Shown here: piece by piece, positions 25,168 to 33,738 of the stretch
How the letters are laid out: each line of letters starts with the position of its first letter
Numbering within the stretch: position 1 is the first letter of the stretch
DNA from: JAFGUF01 sp040883315
GTDB lineage: Bacteria; Bacillota; Clostridia; Christensenellales; UMGS416
Assembly (NCBI GenBank): GCA_040883315.1
Contig: JBFLKU010000010.1
Location: 42,490-106,489 of the forward strand
DNA: 64,000 bases
Reading direction: 5' to 3'
Made by a program: the position numbers and the translations under genes
Notes under the pieces: generated by a model
Told to the model about the DNA's origin: nothing
What the model saw: only the letters and a program-made list of their open reading frames with translations
Databases searched by the model: none

Positions 25168-26489
25168 TACCTCCTCATCTCCCTACCCACACTCATCATC
25201 CCCGTTCCCCCCTCCGGAAACAGTTCGCACCCATACCTCATCGCCGCCATAGCGTCATCATTTGTATTCATCGGCACATCAATATACCTGCCGTTTCTGT
25301 CCTGCTGCCATTTCCACTCTCTGGCCTCCCGCAGGGTGTTTACGCACTCGCAGTTTATGTATATCTTCTCAAATCTCTTCAGCCTGTCTATCTGTGCCCC
25401 CACGCTGCCCGCGCCCTTCTTTGCGCCCGTCGCACGGTATCCAGCCCTCACCCATGTCTTTATCCTGTCCGGCTCAGCGCTGTCGCACACCATCTGCAGC
25501 CGCTTCTCCAGCTTTCTTTTTTCCGCCTCGTCTATCCACTCCGCCGTGTCCTTTTTGCTCCCGTATAGCTCCTCGAATACATACAGATGGTTGTCTCGCT
25601 CAGCCAGTGCCAGTATGCAGTTTGCGTGGTTAAATCCAAAATCCTGTGCATATCCCCGTTTCTCAAATTCGCTGAATCTCAGCCCGTCCATGGCAAAGTC
25701 CCGCTCCTCTATGTTGGTCAGTATCCGCCCGCCTCGTGTGCCGAATTTCCCCAGCCTGTACACATCATATAGGAATGGGTCTGTCTTTGCCAGCTGCTCT
25801 ATCATGGCCTTCCTGTGTATGGTTATGTACGCATTGTCCTCATATGTCGTCCGCAGGCACAGTGCCTTTGTGCGGTGCTCATGCCCGTCCACTTCCGCAC
25901 TCAGGTATTTCACCCACACTTTTTTTTCGCCGTTTGGGAATGTCTCCTTCACCTCGTCAGCCACGCTCTCCACAAACGTGCCATTGGCAAAATGCCCCTC
26001 GTCCACCGGGTTGAATGTCAATACTATCTGCTGCTTCCCCTCTCCTCGCAGCAGCATAGCCAGTTCCGAAAATTCCTCCTGCGTCAGGTCCTCTGCTTCC
26101 TCCACCCATATGAAATTCAGCCCCTTCAGGCTCTTCAGCTTCCTCGGCTCATCCAGCCCACGGAATATTATCTTGTTCCCGTTGCTATGCCGTATCTCCA
26201 TCGGCGAATATATCGCTTTATATTGTTCATCCTTCTTTTCCGCTCCCTCTTCATATATCGTCTCCAGCCCGTCCAGCACCTCCATGTAGCAGCTGTCCCT
26301 GTGGGTTGCGTGCACCTTCCGCACAGCCATCCCCCGAAATTTCTCCTCCCCGCATAGCATGTGCGGCACGTACTGCCCTCCCACAAAATAGCTCTTCCCG
26401 CTGTCTCTGCCCCCGTAGCACACCACTATTCTGGCATCCGTCTCCAGTATATGCTTGTATATCTCGTTGCAGCCCTCTATATGCACCAT
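25167..26489 (-). CDS. Phage terminase large subunit (PBSX-type)
   Basis: A 440-residue packaging motor. Start at 26489 (GAGGG nine bases upstream; another ATG at 26498 abuts the site). ATPase motifs: Walker A in GGRDSGKS (about 25-32), Walker B in FIWVEEAED (about 125). Nuclease domain acidic residues: YAQDFGFNHA, MVCDSAEPDR and NTNDDAMAAMRYG, so all three catalytic aspartates look present. It pumps DNA into the procapsid through the portal and cuts it. No small subunit is found; the next gene is divergent and unrelated. Retention of both active sites argues for continuing selection on packaging. Confidence 0.88.
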   Translation of the reverse strand: MVHIEGCNEIYKHILETDARIVVCYGGRDSGKSYFVGGQYVPHMLCGEEKFRGMAVRKVHATHRDSCYMEVLDGLETIYEEGAEKKDEQYKAIYSPMEIRHSNGNKIIFRGLDEPRKLKSLKGLNFIWVEEAEDLTQEEFSELAMLLRGEGKQQIVLTFNPVDEGHFANGTFVESVADEVKETFPNGEKKVWVKYLSAEVDGHEHRTKALCLRTTYEDNAYITIHRKAMIEQLAKTDPFLYDVYRLGKFGTRGGRILTNIEERDFAMDGLRFSEFEKRGYAQDFGFNHANCILALAERDNHLYVFEELYGSKKDTAEWIDEAEKRKLEKRLQMVCDSAEPDRIKTWVRAGYRATGAKKGAGSVGAQIDRLKRFEKIYINCECVNTLREAREWKWQQDRNGRYIDVPMNTNDDAMAAMRYGCELFPEGGTGMMSVGREMRR

Positions 26490-26579
26490 CTTTTCCATCC
26501 CTCGCTATATATCTATTTATACCCTCTGAATATACCACCTAGCCCCATGACAAAAAAGGACAGTCAAGGACATCTCGTG

Positions 26580-26608
26580 TTGAAATCCCGCCTGTCTTGA
26601 TGTATAGT
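26580..26608 (+). promoter_or_regulatory. Sigma-A-type promoter for the UPF0303 gene
   Basis: TTGAAA, 17-base spacer, TATAGT, 35 bases before the ATG at 26643. Confidence 0.65.
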
Positions 26609-26642
26609 AAATTTATCAAAATAAAAATAAATCGAGGCTATT

Positions 26643-27131
26643 ATGAGCGATAAAAATGAATTATTAAATCGTATCCGCCTGTTCGAGCGTCAGGAGCAGC
26701 TCCTGCAGTTCCCCCATTTCTCCAATGCCGATGCACTGGACGTTGGGCTGATGATAGTACACAAAGCCAAAAGCTGCGGCTATCCCGTCGCCATCGATAT
26801 CACCATCTGCGGCTCTCAGGTTTTCGGCTGTGCCCTCCCCGGCACCACCGCCAATAATCTCCGCTGGATAAAAAGAAAGGTGAACACCGTCTATCAGGTG
26901 CAAAAGTCCACGCTCCACGTCGGTGCTATCCTGCAGCGCGACGGCAAGGATATAGAGCATGATTGGCATCTCCCCGAAATAGACTATTCCTACCACGGCG
27001 GTGCTTTCCCCGTCTTCGTCAAAGGCACAGGCTTCATCGGCACTATCTGTGTCTCCGGTCTCCCTCAGGAGCAGGATCACCAGCTAGTGGTCGATACCCT
27101 CTGCGAATACCTTGGACTTTCGATTAATTAA
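26643..27131 (+). CDS. UPF0303 / heme-degrading-domain family protein
   Basis: A 162-residue protein. The segments FPHFSNADALDVGLMIVHKA, YPVAIDITICGSQVF, WIKRKVNTVYQVQKS and AFPVFVKGTGFIGTICVSGLPQEQDHQLVVDTL match the UPF0303 family (yeast YBR137W-like; GlcG/HbpS fold), whose bacterial members are annotated as heme-degrading-domain proteins. The fold is a small alpha/beta PAS-like domain; biochemical role is uncertain. Codon use is core-like. It diverges from the terminase gene, forming the right edge of the phage cluster. Confidence 0.82.
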   Translation: MSDKNELLNRIRLFERQEQLLQFPHFSNADALDVGLMIVHKAKSCGYPVAIDITICGSQVFGCALPGTTANNLRWIKRKVNTVYQVQKSTLHVGAILQRDGKDIEHDWHLPEIDYSYHGGAFPVFVKGTGFIGTICVSGLPQEQDHQLVVDTLCEYLGLSIN

Positions 27132-27275
27132 TAAGTATCAGTTTATAAGTTTTTATTACATTTCACAAAATATATATTAGAAATGCTTCAACACTTTATA
27201 ACAAATATATACTTTAATGTTTAAATTTATTCTGTATTATGATATAATCATGAAATAAATTTATTGGAGATTTAA

Positions 27276-27965
27276 ATGTCTTATCAGAAAATTGCAATAG
27301 AGGATTTGTTTTCTAACTTATCAAGTATTAAAAAAAGCACTTTAGATGAAAGTAATTTAACTGATTTACTAGAATACTATGATTTATTTTTTGAAATTCG
27401 TAATTTCGTAAATAGTAAAGACGAATCTGTTGGTAAACTTTGGAATGAAATTATTATTGAATTAACAAATGTAATCACTTCGCTTATATTTGGCTTTTAC
27501 AGAAGCAGTTTAGTTGTTTTACGCGGGGTATTAGAATTATCATGTAGTTCATTTTTTTATTATGACCACAAGATAGAATATTTTATATTTGAAAATCATG
27601 ATAAGTCTGCTGATACATATGTTTCTGCACTAACCAAAAACTATTCATTTTATAAAACAGAATATATCGAATCATTTTATAAAAACATCCAAAATGAAGA
27701 GACTGAAACAAATTCTGTATCTGCTAAACTAAATGAAATATATTCAAAGTTATGTGATAATGTTCACGGTAGATATTCTCATTTATCAAAAATTGATGAT
27801 TTTAGCTTGAAATATATACCCAAAGATTGTAATAGCAGTATAAATTTTATTACTAATACGCTAAGTATTATAAGTGTTTTATTTGTTTTACGATTTAATT
27901 ATAAGTCTAGTCCATCAATACTAAAGCTAGCTAATAAATCTAAGGTGGTGAATTTCAGTGAGTAA
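27276..27965 (+). CDS. AT-rich helical protein, first gene of an ATPase cassette
   Basis: A 229-residue, mostly alpha-helical protein. GFYRSSLVVLRGVLELSC (about 75-92) and the C-terminal helix resemble DUF5677-type proteins, which are HEPN-like in fold, but I see no RNase Rx4-6H motif (only RYSH). The stop overlaps the GTG start of the ATPase gene by 8 bases, so the two are expressed together. A TATAAT -10 box at 27243-27248 precedes it. AT-rich and foreign relative to the flanking core genes; likely one half of a defence or maintenance system (inference). Confidence 0.6.
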   Translation: MSYQKIAIEDLFSNLSSIKKSTLDESNLTDLLEYYDLFFEIRNFVNSKDESVGKLWNEIIIELTNVITSLIFGFYRSSLVVLRGVLELSCSSFFYYDHKIEYFIFENHDKSADTYVSALTKNYSFYKTEYIESFYKNIQNEETETNSVSAKLNEIYSKLCDNVHGRYSHLSKIDDFSLKYIPKDCNSSINFITNTLSIISVLFVLRFNYKSSPSILKLANKSKVVNFSE

Positions 27966-29742
27966 CTCGCTTGGAGAAATATTATCCGACAGAACGGAAA
28001 GCCTTGATACTGTTCTAATCGAAAAGTATTACATCAGCAATGAAGTAAATTCTACAATAATTGATAGGCTTTTAGATTCCGAACAATATATTTTTGAAGG
28101 TAGTAGAGGAATCGGCAAAACAATGATTATGAAAAAAGCTGAAATATATGCTGATAAAAATTTTGGACGTGATAGTATATTAACAGTTCTTGTTAGCTTT
28201 GAGGAATCTCTGCGTTTAGAAAAAATAAAAATTGTATATGAAAATGAATGTGACCCTTTTTTACAGTGGACAATGGGTAAGATTTTGTTTGAGATTTTAA
28301 AAAAATTAAATGTTTTAAAGCCTGACTTTATTGAATCTCTTAGCACTAACTTGCAGTCTTTATTTAATAATAATGGGCAAAGTGATTTATTTGATTTATG
28401 TACTTATTATAATAGTATTCTACAAGATTATATTAGACTATTAGAAACTGGTGATGTTGATAATAATAAAACACTCGCAGAAATAGCTCCATCTTCAAAT
28501 TTAACAAAAATATTAAATAACCCCACAAGTTTTAAATCATTTGTCACTTCTTTAATCAATAAATTATCAATTAAACGTATTGTGCTACTTTTCGATGAGG
28601 CAGCACACGTATTTTCATTAAGTCAGCAAGAAAAATTCTTTACTTTCTTCAAAAGTTTACGGTCTCCATTAATTTCATGTAATGCTGCTGTATACCCAGG
28701 CATCACAAACTATGGTACATCATTTGAAAAAGGTCAAGATGCAAAAGAATTAAAAATTAATTGGGAATTCACAAATAGTTCAGATATTTCATTTATTAAA
28801 AAAGTCCTAAAAAAAAGAATACAATTATTTGATATTTCTTATTGGAACAAACTTACAATAAATAATGAAATTATTGAATTAATATGTTTATGTAGTAATG
28901 GAAATCCTCGCCATGCATTTCATCTTATAGATTCACTAGACATCAGGAAAGCATTTGCTAAAAAGACTATTACCTATCAAATGGCAATAAATAATATACG
29001 TGAAACTTTTGAGTCAAAATGGCATCAGCTTGAAACATTGAAAGCACGTCTAAATATATACTCTAACGAGATTGAACTAGCTGAAATTTTTATTAAAGAA
29101 ACAGTAATCCCAAATCTGCTAGACTGGAATACAAAAAGACGTAAAGTAAATAGCAAACTTTCATCAGGTTTCTATATTGAAACAATAGCATATGACCAAT
29201 TATCTATACTTTTTAGCGTTTTGGTTTATTTGAATATAATTACTACTAATCTGAGTAAAAAAAGTATTGGACACAATAAATTTGGATATTATGTTTCTGT
29301 AAATCCAAGTTTACTTTTTTCTGATTATATATTGAAAAATGTAAAGGATGTTGATAATATCTCTGTTTCAATCGAAAACAACCAAGGGTATTATTTAACT
29401 TCCAAGCCTATAATGGACATGATAGAAAAGCTAGAAAACACAGTTGAATTTAAATGTTTAAACAATACATGTTCTTACACTTCGAATATTAAATTTAATT
29501 TTTGTCCAACGTGTGGAGCAGAGTATAAACTAGCTGAGCAAAAATCTTTATATGAAATATTGCGCTCTCATAGCATTAATAATCTTCCACTAAGTAAAGC
29601 TATCTTAAGAAGAGTTGGTCAAAAATTTTCTAACATAGGTGAAATAATAGACGCAAATAATAATGAATTAAGAATGGATTATATACAAGATGTTAGAATA
29701 AAAAAGATAAAAAGTGCTGCTATTGAATATATGGCGGGTTAA
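27958..29742 (+). CDS. ORC/CDC6-like AAA ATPase with C-terminal zinc ribbon
   Basis: A 594-residue protein. GTG start at 27958, with AAGGTGG upstream. Walker A: GSRGIGKTMIMKK (about 48-60). Walker B: RIVLLFDEAAHVF (about 205). Sensor/arginine-type region around GNPRHAFHLIDSL (about 316-328). A winged-helix-like segment follows, then a four-cysteine zinc ribbon near 500-525 (CLNNTC ... CPTCG). This matches AAA ATPases annotated as ORC-CDC6 family in bacterial islands, distinct from archaeal replication initiators. The preceding helical gene is translationally coupled. AT-rich; followed by a bidirectional terminator. Likely a nucleotide-driven sensor or switch of a two-gene defence module (inference). 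Confidence 0.75.
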   Translation: MSNSLGEILSDRTESLDTVLIEKYYISNEVNSTIIDRLLDSEQYIFEGSRGIGKTMIMKKAEIYADKNFGRDSILTVLVSFEESLRLEKIKIVYENECDPFLQWTMGKILFEILKKLNVLKPDFIESLSTNLQSLFNNNGQSDLFDLCTYYNSILQDYIRLLETGDVDNNKTLAEIAPSSNLTKILNNPTSFKSFVTSLINKLSIKRIVLLFDEAAHVFSLSQQEKFFTFFKSLRSPLISCNAAVYPGITNYGTSFEKGQDAKELKINWEFTNSSDISFIKKVLKKRIQLFDISYWNKLTINNEIIELICLCSNGNPRHAFHLIDSLDIRKAFAKKTITYQMAINNIRETFESKWHQLETLKARLNIYSNEIELAEIFIKETVIPNLLDWNTKRRKVNSKLSSGFYIETIAYDQLSILFSVLVYLNIITTNLSKKSIGHNKFGYYVSVNPSLLFSDYILKNVKDVDNISVSIENNQGYYLTSKPIMDMIEKLENTVEFKCLNNTCSYTSNIKFNFCPTCGAEYKLAEQKSLYEILRSHSINNLPLSKAILRRVGQKFSNIGEIIDANNNELRMDYIQDVRIKKIKSAAIEYMAG

Positions 29743-29784
29743 ATTGCTAAAATTGTGTATTAAAGTAAAACCACCGCAAAATAA

Positions 29785-29808
29785 AAAAGAGCACCTCGGT
29801 GCTCTTTT
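29785..29808. terminator. Bidirectional rho-independent terminator
   Basis: AAAAGAGCAC / GTGCTCTTTT stem with T runs on both strands, between convergent genes. Confidence 0.85.
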
Positions 29809-29813
29809 GCTTT

Positions 29814-30164
29814 TTAATATCTTTGCTCATTTTGGGTTGGTCTTTCTTCGGCGGCTTGGCTTCTGGTCTTTATCTGGTGGTTTTCAAGTGCCACAGCCAA
29901 TAGCACTCCCACTACGCAGCCCATTCCAATAAAGAATATTGTAGCCGTAAATCCCTTTGCAAATCTTTCGTTGCTTTCCAGATAGTTCTCGTATCTCATG
30001 TCCAGTTCATCGTCTGATATGTCGTCATATCCGCCCTGTGCCTTCAAATCCTCTTCAAATTCAAAATAAGAGTATTCCAGCGTTCCTCTAGCCACTACAG
30101 ATACCAGCCCTATAAAGATAAAAATAATCCCCACAATAAATGTGAATTTGCTAAATCCCTTCAT
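29814..30164 (-). CDS. Two-TM small membrane protein
   Basis: About 116 residues from the ATG at 30164 (AGGAGAGTGAG upstream), one base after the stop of the DivIVA-like gene, so co-transcribed with it. Helices at about 5-27 (FTFIVGIIFIFIGLVSVVA) and 72-95 (TATIFFIGMGCVVGVLLAVAL) flank an acidic outward loop; the C-terminus is polar and cytoplasmic. Function unknown; linkage to a division-type protein suggests a membrane partner. Confidence 0.7.
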   Translation of the reverse strand: MKGFSKFTFIVGIIFIFIGLVSVVARGTLEYSYFEFEEDLKAQGGYDDISDDELDMRYENYLESNERFAKGFTATIFFIGMGCVVGVLLAVALENHQIKTRSQAAEERPTQNEQRY

Positions 30165-30165
30165 C

Positions 30166-30504
30166 TCACTCTCCTGCATACCTACTTTTTATTTCATTTA
30201 TCCCATCAAGCAGCCCGGCTACTTTCTCCACGAATTCATCCACCTGCTCCATGTTATATCCCATCTGCCCCTCGTGAAATACATATGCTCTCACTGCAGC
30301 AGGCTCCAAAAATACGTTCTTGGATTTGCTCAGTTTGTGATAATTCAAAAGGTTCACCATCTTGTCCAAAAAGCTGTCCACTTCCTCGTCCTTATATCCG
30401 TTCAGCTTCTGTGTAAATCTCACATGCTCCAGCTCGTCTATAATGCCGCCGCAGTATTTCTCTGCTTCATCTTCATACATTTTGTTCATCTCAGCTGCGT
30501 CCAT
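30166..30504 (-). CDS. Small protein with two DivIVA-like motifs (paralogue 1)
   Basis: A 112-residue protein containing two copies of the DivIVA N-terminal signature: FTQKLNGYKDEEVDSFLDKM (about 29-48) and, degenerate, GQMGYNMEQVDEFVEKV (about 80-96). DivIVA proteins bind curved membrane at poles and septa through this motif followed by a coiled coil; here the long coiled coil is missing and the motif is doubled. GGAGGAGCGAAA precedes the ATG. Upstream lies a second paralogue (30556-30882) of the same design, and downstream a two-TM protein. Confidence 0.72.
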   Translation of the reverse strand: MDAAEMNKMYEDEAEKYCGGIIDELEHVRFTQKLNGYKDEEVDSFLDKMVNLLNYHKLSKSKNVFLEPAAVRAYVFHEGQMGYNMEQVDEFVEKVAGLLDGINEIKSRYAGE

Positions 30505-30555
30505 TTTCGCTCCTCCTGATATTCATTTCACCATATCTATATAATCAATTTATTT

Positions 30556-30882
30556 CTAAAATTCACGGATTTTTTTGTTTATATTATTCAAAGTTTCCAA
30601 TTGTGGTTCTAGCTCAGCTAAAAATGCATCTACTTCTTCCTTGCTATACCCTCTGAATGTTGTTGTGATATTTAAGTTTGCAGTCTGCCTTATATAGCCT
30701 GGATTTGTCGCTAGTTTAATCTCATTTATAATACTGTCTAATAATGCGTCTACTTCACCTGTAGAATATCCTTTGAATAATTGAGTAAATTTCACTTCAT
30801 TAATATTTTGTATAATTTTTACTGCCGCATTTTTGTATTCTTGTTCAAATTCTAATTCCATATTTTTTTCAGTCATATCCAT
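30556..30882 (-). CDS. Small protein with two DivIVA-like motifs (paralogue 2)
   Basis: A 108-residue protein with two motifs: FTQLFKGYSTGEVDALLDSI (about 32-51) and ITTTFRGYSKEEVDAFLAEL (about 72-91). The GY(S/K)xxEVDxFL core matches the DivIVA family (DivIVA/GpsB-type N-terminus), but the protein is about half the usual length and lacks the downstream coiled coil. More AT-rich and better conserved in its second motif than its neighbour. GGAAGGAAAC precedes the ATG. Probably arose from the same duplication as the 30166-30504 gene. Confidence 0.72.
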   Translation of the reverse strand: MDMTEKNMELEFEQEYKNAAVKIIQNINEVKFTQLFKGYSTGEVDALLDSIINEIKLATNPGYIRQTANLNITTTFRGYSKEEVDAFLAELEPQLETLNNINKKIREF

Positions 30883-30986
30883 GTTTCCTTCCGCTTCTAA
30901 ATAGCTTTTACCATTATATCACATAATTTTATATAACATACACAAAAAAAGTAAATAAAGTACTATATATAATAATTTTTTCCCCC

Positions 30987-31045
30987 TTGCGAAGCCCACA
31001 AAATAGTGCTAGAATAGGCTTAGAAGGATATGTGCACGTGCACAT
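30987..31045 (+). promoter_or_regulatory. xylA promoter with LacI-type operator
   Basis: TTGCGA at 30987, 17-base spacer, TAGAAT at 31010. A perfect 16-base palindrome ATGTGCACGTGCACAT at 31030-31045 lies just past the predicted transcription start. A palindrome centred on CG is typical of LacI/GalR-family repressors; no repressor gene is in the window. Confidence 0.72.
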
Positions 31046-31084
31046 TAACATATTTTCATTAAAATTCACAAGAAGGAGCATATT

Positions 31085-32398
31085 ATGAGCGAATATTTCA
31101 AAGGCATAGGCAAAATTGAATACAAGGGCAAATCAGCAGATGATTTATCATTCAGGTTCTACAATCCGGAAGAGGTTGTAAACGGAAAAACAATGAAAGA
31201 AAATCTACGCTTTGCCATGAGCTACTGGCACACACTAACAGGTGAGGGTGCAGATATCTTCGGCGGCGGCACACAGGATAAATCATTCGGTGAAACAGAC
31301 CCAATGGATCACGCAAAGGCAAAGGCAGATGCTGGCTTCGAGTTTATGGACAAGCTAGGCATAGATTATTTCTGCTTCCACGACAGAGACATCGCACCAG
31401 AGGCTGACACACTGGAGGAAACAAACAAGAGACTAGACATCATCGTAGACCACCTAGAGGGTCTGATGAAAAAATATAATAAAAAGCTTTTGTGGGGCAC
31501 AACAAATGCATTCTCAAATCCACGCTTCATGCATGGTGCAGCCACATCCTGCAATGCAGACGTTTTTGCATTCGCAGCAGCACAAATCAAAAAAGCCATC
31601 GAGATAACCACTCGCCTAGGCGGACAGGGTTATGTATTCTGGGGCGGACGCGAAGGCTACGCAACACTTTTGAATACAAAGATGGGCTTCGAGCTGGATA
31701 ATCTGGGCAGAATGCTGCAAATGGCTCGCGACTACGGACGCTCAATCGGCTTTAAGGGAGATTTCTACATCGAGCCAAAGCCAATGGAGCCAATGACTCA
31801 CCAATACGACTATGACTGTGCCACAGTTATAGGCTTCCTAAATAAGTATGGTCTGCAAGACGACTTCAAGCTAAACGTAGAGGCTAACCACGCTACACTA
31901 GCAGGTCACAGCTTTGCACACGAGCTTCGTGTAGCACGCGAGGCAGGCATGCTGGGCTCTATCGACGCCAACCAAGGCGAAGTATTCAACGGCTGGGACA
32001 CAGACAATTTCCCAACTAATGTATACGACATCACAATGGCAATGTACGAGCTAATAAAAGCAGGCGGCTATCCAAAGGGCGGCACCAATTTCGATGCCAA
32101 GCTGCGTCGTGCATCCACAGACAAAAAGGATTTGTTCCGCGGATACATAACCGGCATGGATACCATGGCACTAGGCTACAAAATAGCTGCCAAAATCATA
32201 GAGGACGGCAGACTGGATGCATTCGTTGATGCGCGCTACAGCAGCTATAATTCAGGCATCGGCAAAAAGATTGTAGACGGCACAGCCACATTCGAGGAGC
32301 TGGAAAAATACGCACTGGATATGGGCGAAGTAACAACCAATGAATCAGGTGCACAAGAGTATCTAGAGGGTCTAGTCAATTCCGTAATATTCGGATAA
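31085..32398 (+). CDS. xylA: Xylose isomerase
   Basis: A 437-residue class II xylose isomerase that interconverts D-xylose and D-xylulose. Visible family motifs: CFHDRD (about 98-103, catalytic His and Asp), WGGREGY (about 187), the metal-ligand segment FYIEPKPMEPMTHQYDYD (about 228), NVEANHATLAGH (about 263) and SIDANQGEVFNGWDTD (about 296). Full length, no defects. AGAAGGAG lies at the right distance from the ATG. It is monocistronic here: no xylulokinase or xylose transporter adjoins it. The promoter carries a palindromic operator and the gene ends in a strong terminator, so it is probably induced by a sugar through a distant LacI-type regulator. Confidence 0.97.
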   Translation: MSEYFKGIGKIEYKGKSADDLSFRFYNPEEVVNGKTMKENLRFAMSYWHTLTGEGADIFGGGTQDKSFGETDPMDHAKAKADAGFEFMDKLGIDYFCFHDRDIAPEADTLEETNKRLDIIVDHLEGLMKKYNKKLLWGTTNAFSNPRFMHGAATSCNADVFAFAAAQIKKAIEITTRLGGQGYVFWGGREGYATLLNTKMGFELDNLGRMLQMARDYGRSIGFKGDFYIEPKPMEPMTHQYDYDCATVIGFLNKYGLQDDFKLNVEANHATLAGHSFAHELRVAREAGMLGSIDANQGEVFNGWDTDNFPTNVYDITMAMYELIKAGGYPKGGTNFDAKLRRASTDKKDLFRGYITGMDTMALGYKIAAKIIEDGRLDAFVDARYSSYNSGIGKKIVDGTATFEELEKYALDMGEVTTNESGAQEYLEGLVNSVIFG

Positions 32399-32455
32399 AA
32401 AAGCATACTACAAGGAAATAGTCTTCCTTCTTTAGATTATTAAACTACTTTTGGT

Positions 32456-32481
32456 AAAAAGACATCTTTTGATGTCTTTTT
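32456..32481 (+). terminator. Rho-independent terminator of xylA
   Basis: AAAAAGACATC / GATGTCTTTTT stem with loop TTTT and T run. Confidence 0.88.
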
Positions 32482-32493
32482 GCTATTTCCCCT

Positions 32494-32536
32494 GCCTCCT
32501 TAAACGATTTGTCTTCGACAAATGCAGCAAGGAGGC
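32494..32536. repeat. Nested hairpin element
   Basis: Outer arms GCCTCCTT/AAGGAGGC enclose a second perfect hairpin ATTTGTC-ttc-GACAAAT. No gene in 32537-32670. Confidence 0.7.
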
Positions 32537-32670
32537 ATCATTTTGTGTGTCTTTTCTCTTTCTATTTGTAGTGATTATTAGTCTTCAGTATTATTATGAG
32601 TAGTGTATTTATATTTAAAAATTATGCATACCTTTTTGATATGTTAAATTAATAAGAATGTATTTAGATA

Positions 32671-33738
32671 TTATGGTTTCTTTTTTGACATGTTTTCATC
32701 AAATTTCTTTGCATAAGGTCTCATAATCCCCCCCATATGTGGAGGCAGAGAGATATTAATAAAATCCTTATTTATATCAAAGAAAGGTAGAAATATATAT
32801 TTTTTCACTGATAATGTTTCATTTAAAATTAGCTTATGTTTATCATCTCCAAATACAGGTATCTTTGTTGATTTAGTTTTGAGATTATCATTACCATTTA
32901 TAAGTTTTTTTATATATTCATTCTTAACAGTGTTATTAAATAATAAAAAGCTATATGAATTCATGTAAAATAACAAATTAAGCTTATCAATATACCTAGC
33001 TTCATTAATATGAAAATTGCCATCATTATTAGGATTTTTGTTATACATAACATCATCATAAAAATATAAACAATACTTTGGCGAAATAGGAAAAAACAGT
33101 TGTATTCCAACATTACCCAATCCATAATTCCCGATGTATTTCTTCAAATTATATAAATAGTTATACCTAACTACGGGATTATCAGATGTTATAAATTTCC
33201 TAGAAGTATCAGATATAACAAGGCAACAATTTAAATCTGCAATTATTCTATAAATATTTGCTGCTGCTTTTAGATTAATCAAAGTAGGTACAGTATACTT
33301 AACATCGTAATTTTCTATATTAATATCTTGCAACTTTGAAGAGCCATTTGCTTTCTCCATTTCAAGAGCAATTCTAGAAATTATTGAAATTTGATTATTT
33401 GAATAATCACCAATTTTTTGTACTCTTGCTTCCAGCAATATAATAAAGAATATCAGAATATCATAATCTTCCGTATCTTTGGGCGGTATTGACTTGTTTT
33501 TTAATATTTTCTTTATAACAATACTAGCAACATTTTCAATTTCCATAAAATAGTCTTCTAGCTCATTATCTCTACCATAGTAATATTTTATCTTCCCTGT
33601 CTCCCTAATAGAAGCATTTGGAATATATATGGATGAATCAACAACAAATTTCCCAACGCTTTTATTATTGTCGGAAAACAATTTTTGATAGAATTGAGGT
33701 ATATAATGATGGTTTCTTTTTTTTGTAATTTTTTGCAT
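32671..33738 (-). CDS. DUF4238 protein (AT-rich), possibly leaderless
   Basis: A 355-residue protein starting MQKITKKRNHHYIPQFYQKL, the hallmark HHYIPQFY of DUF4238. Further family features are the FITSDNPV segment (about 160) and the C-terminal helices. Function of the family is unknown; it is common in islands. The ATG at 33738 has no ribosome binding site, and an extended -10 box TGTTATAAT lies only 6 bases upstream, so transcription would begin at or near the ATG. AT-rich, with a low-GC flank on both sides. Convergent with xylA. Confidence 0.7.
   Translation of the reverse strand: MQKITKKRNHHYIPQFYQKLFSDNNKSVGKFVVDSSIYIPNASIRETGKIKYYYGRDNELEDYFMEIENVASIVIKKILKNKSIPPKDTEDYDILIFFIILLEARVQKIGDYSNNQISIISRIALEMEKANGSSKLQDINIENYDVKYTVPTLINLKAAANIYRIIADLNCCLVISDTSRKFITSDNPVVRYNYLYNLKKYIGNYGLGNVGIQLFFPISPKYCLYFYDDVMYNKNPNNDGNFHINEARYIDKLNLLFYMNSYSFLLFNNTVKNEYIKKLINGNDNLKTKSTKIPVFGDDKHKLILNETLSVKKYIFLPFFDINKDFINISLPPHMGGIMRPYAKKFDENMSKKKP

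Larger units (their letters stand above)
4414..26489 (-). mobile_element. Siphovirus-type structural cluster (remnant prophage or domesticated particle)
   Basis: All recognisable phage genes point the same way in the canonical packaging-head-tail-lysis order: terminase large subunit, portal, scaffold, capsid, DnaT-like connector, head closure, gp10-like, tail terminator, major tail, tail chaperone with frameshift, tape measure, distal tail, tail hub, fibres, XhlA-like protein, holin, endolysin. I find no integrase, excisionase, repressor, replication, small terminase or attachment-site duplication. The cluster is bounded by host-type genes (divergent UPF0303 gene on the right, zinc-ribbon membrane gene on the left). 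Non-phage insertions lie at 5751-6686, 13638-15658, 16633-17484, 20764-21234 and 23019-24950. The tape measure is unusually short. A defective prophage, PBSX-like particle or gene transfer agent are the candidate readings. Confidence 0.8.

Noticed and set aside
26540..26640. Phage attachment site or small terminase next to the terminase gene
   Set aside because: I found no repeat matching the other end of the cluster and no open frame of suitable size; only a promoter for the UPF0303 gene.
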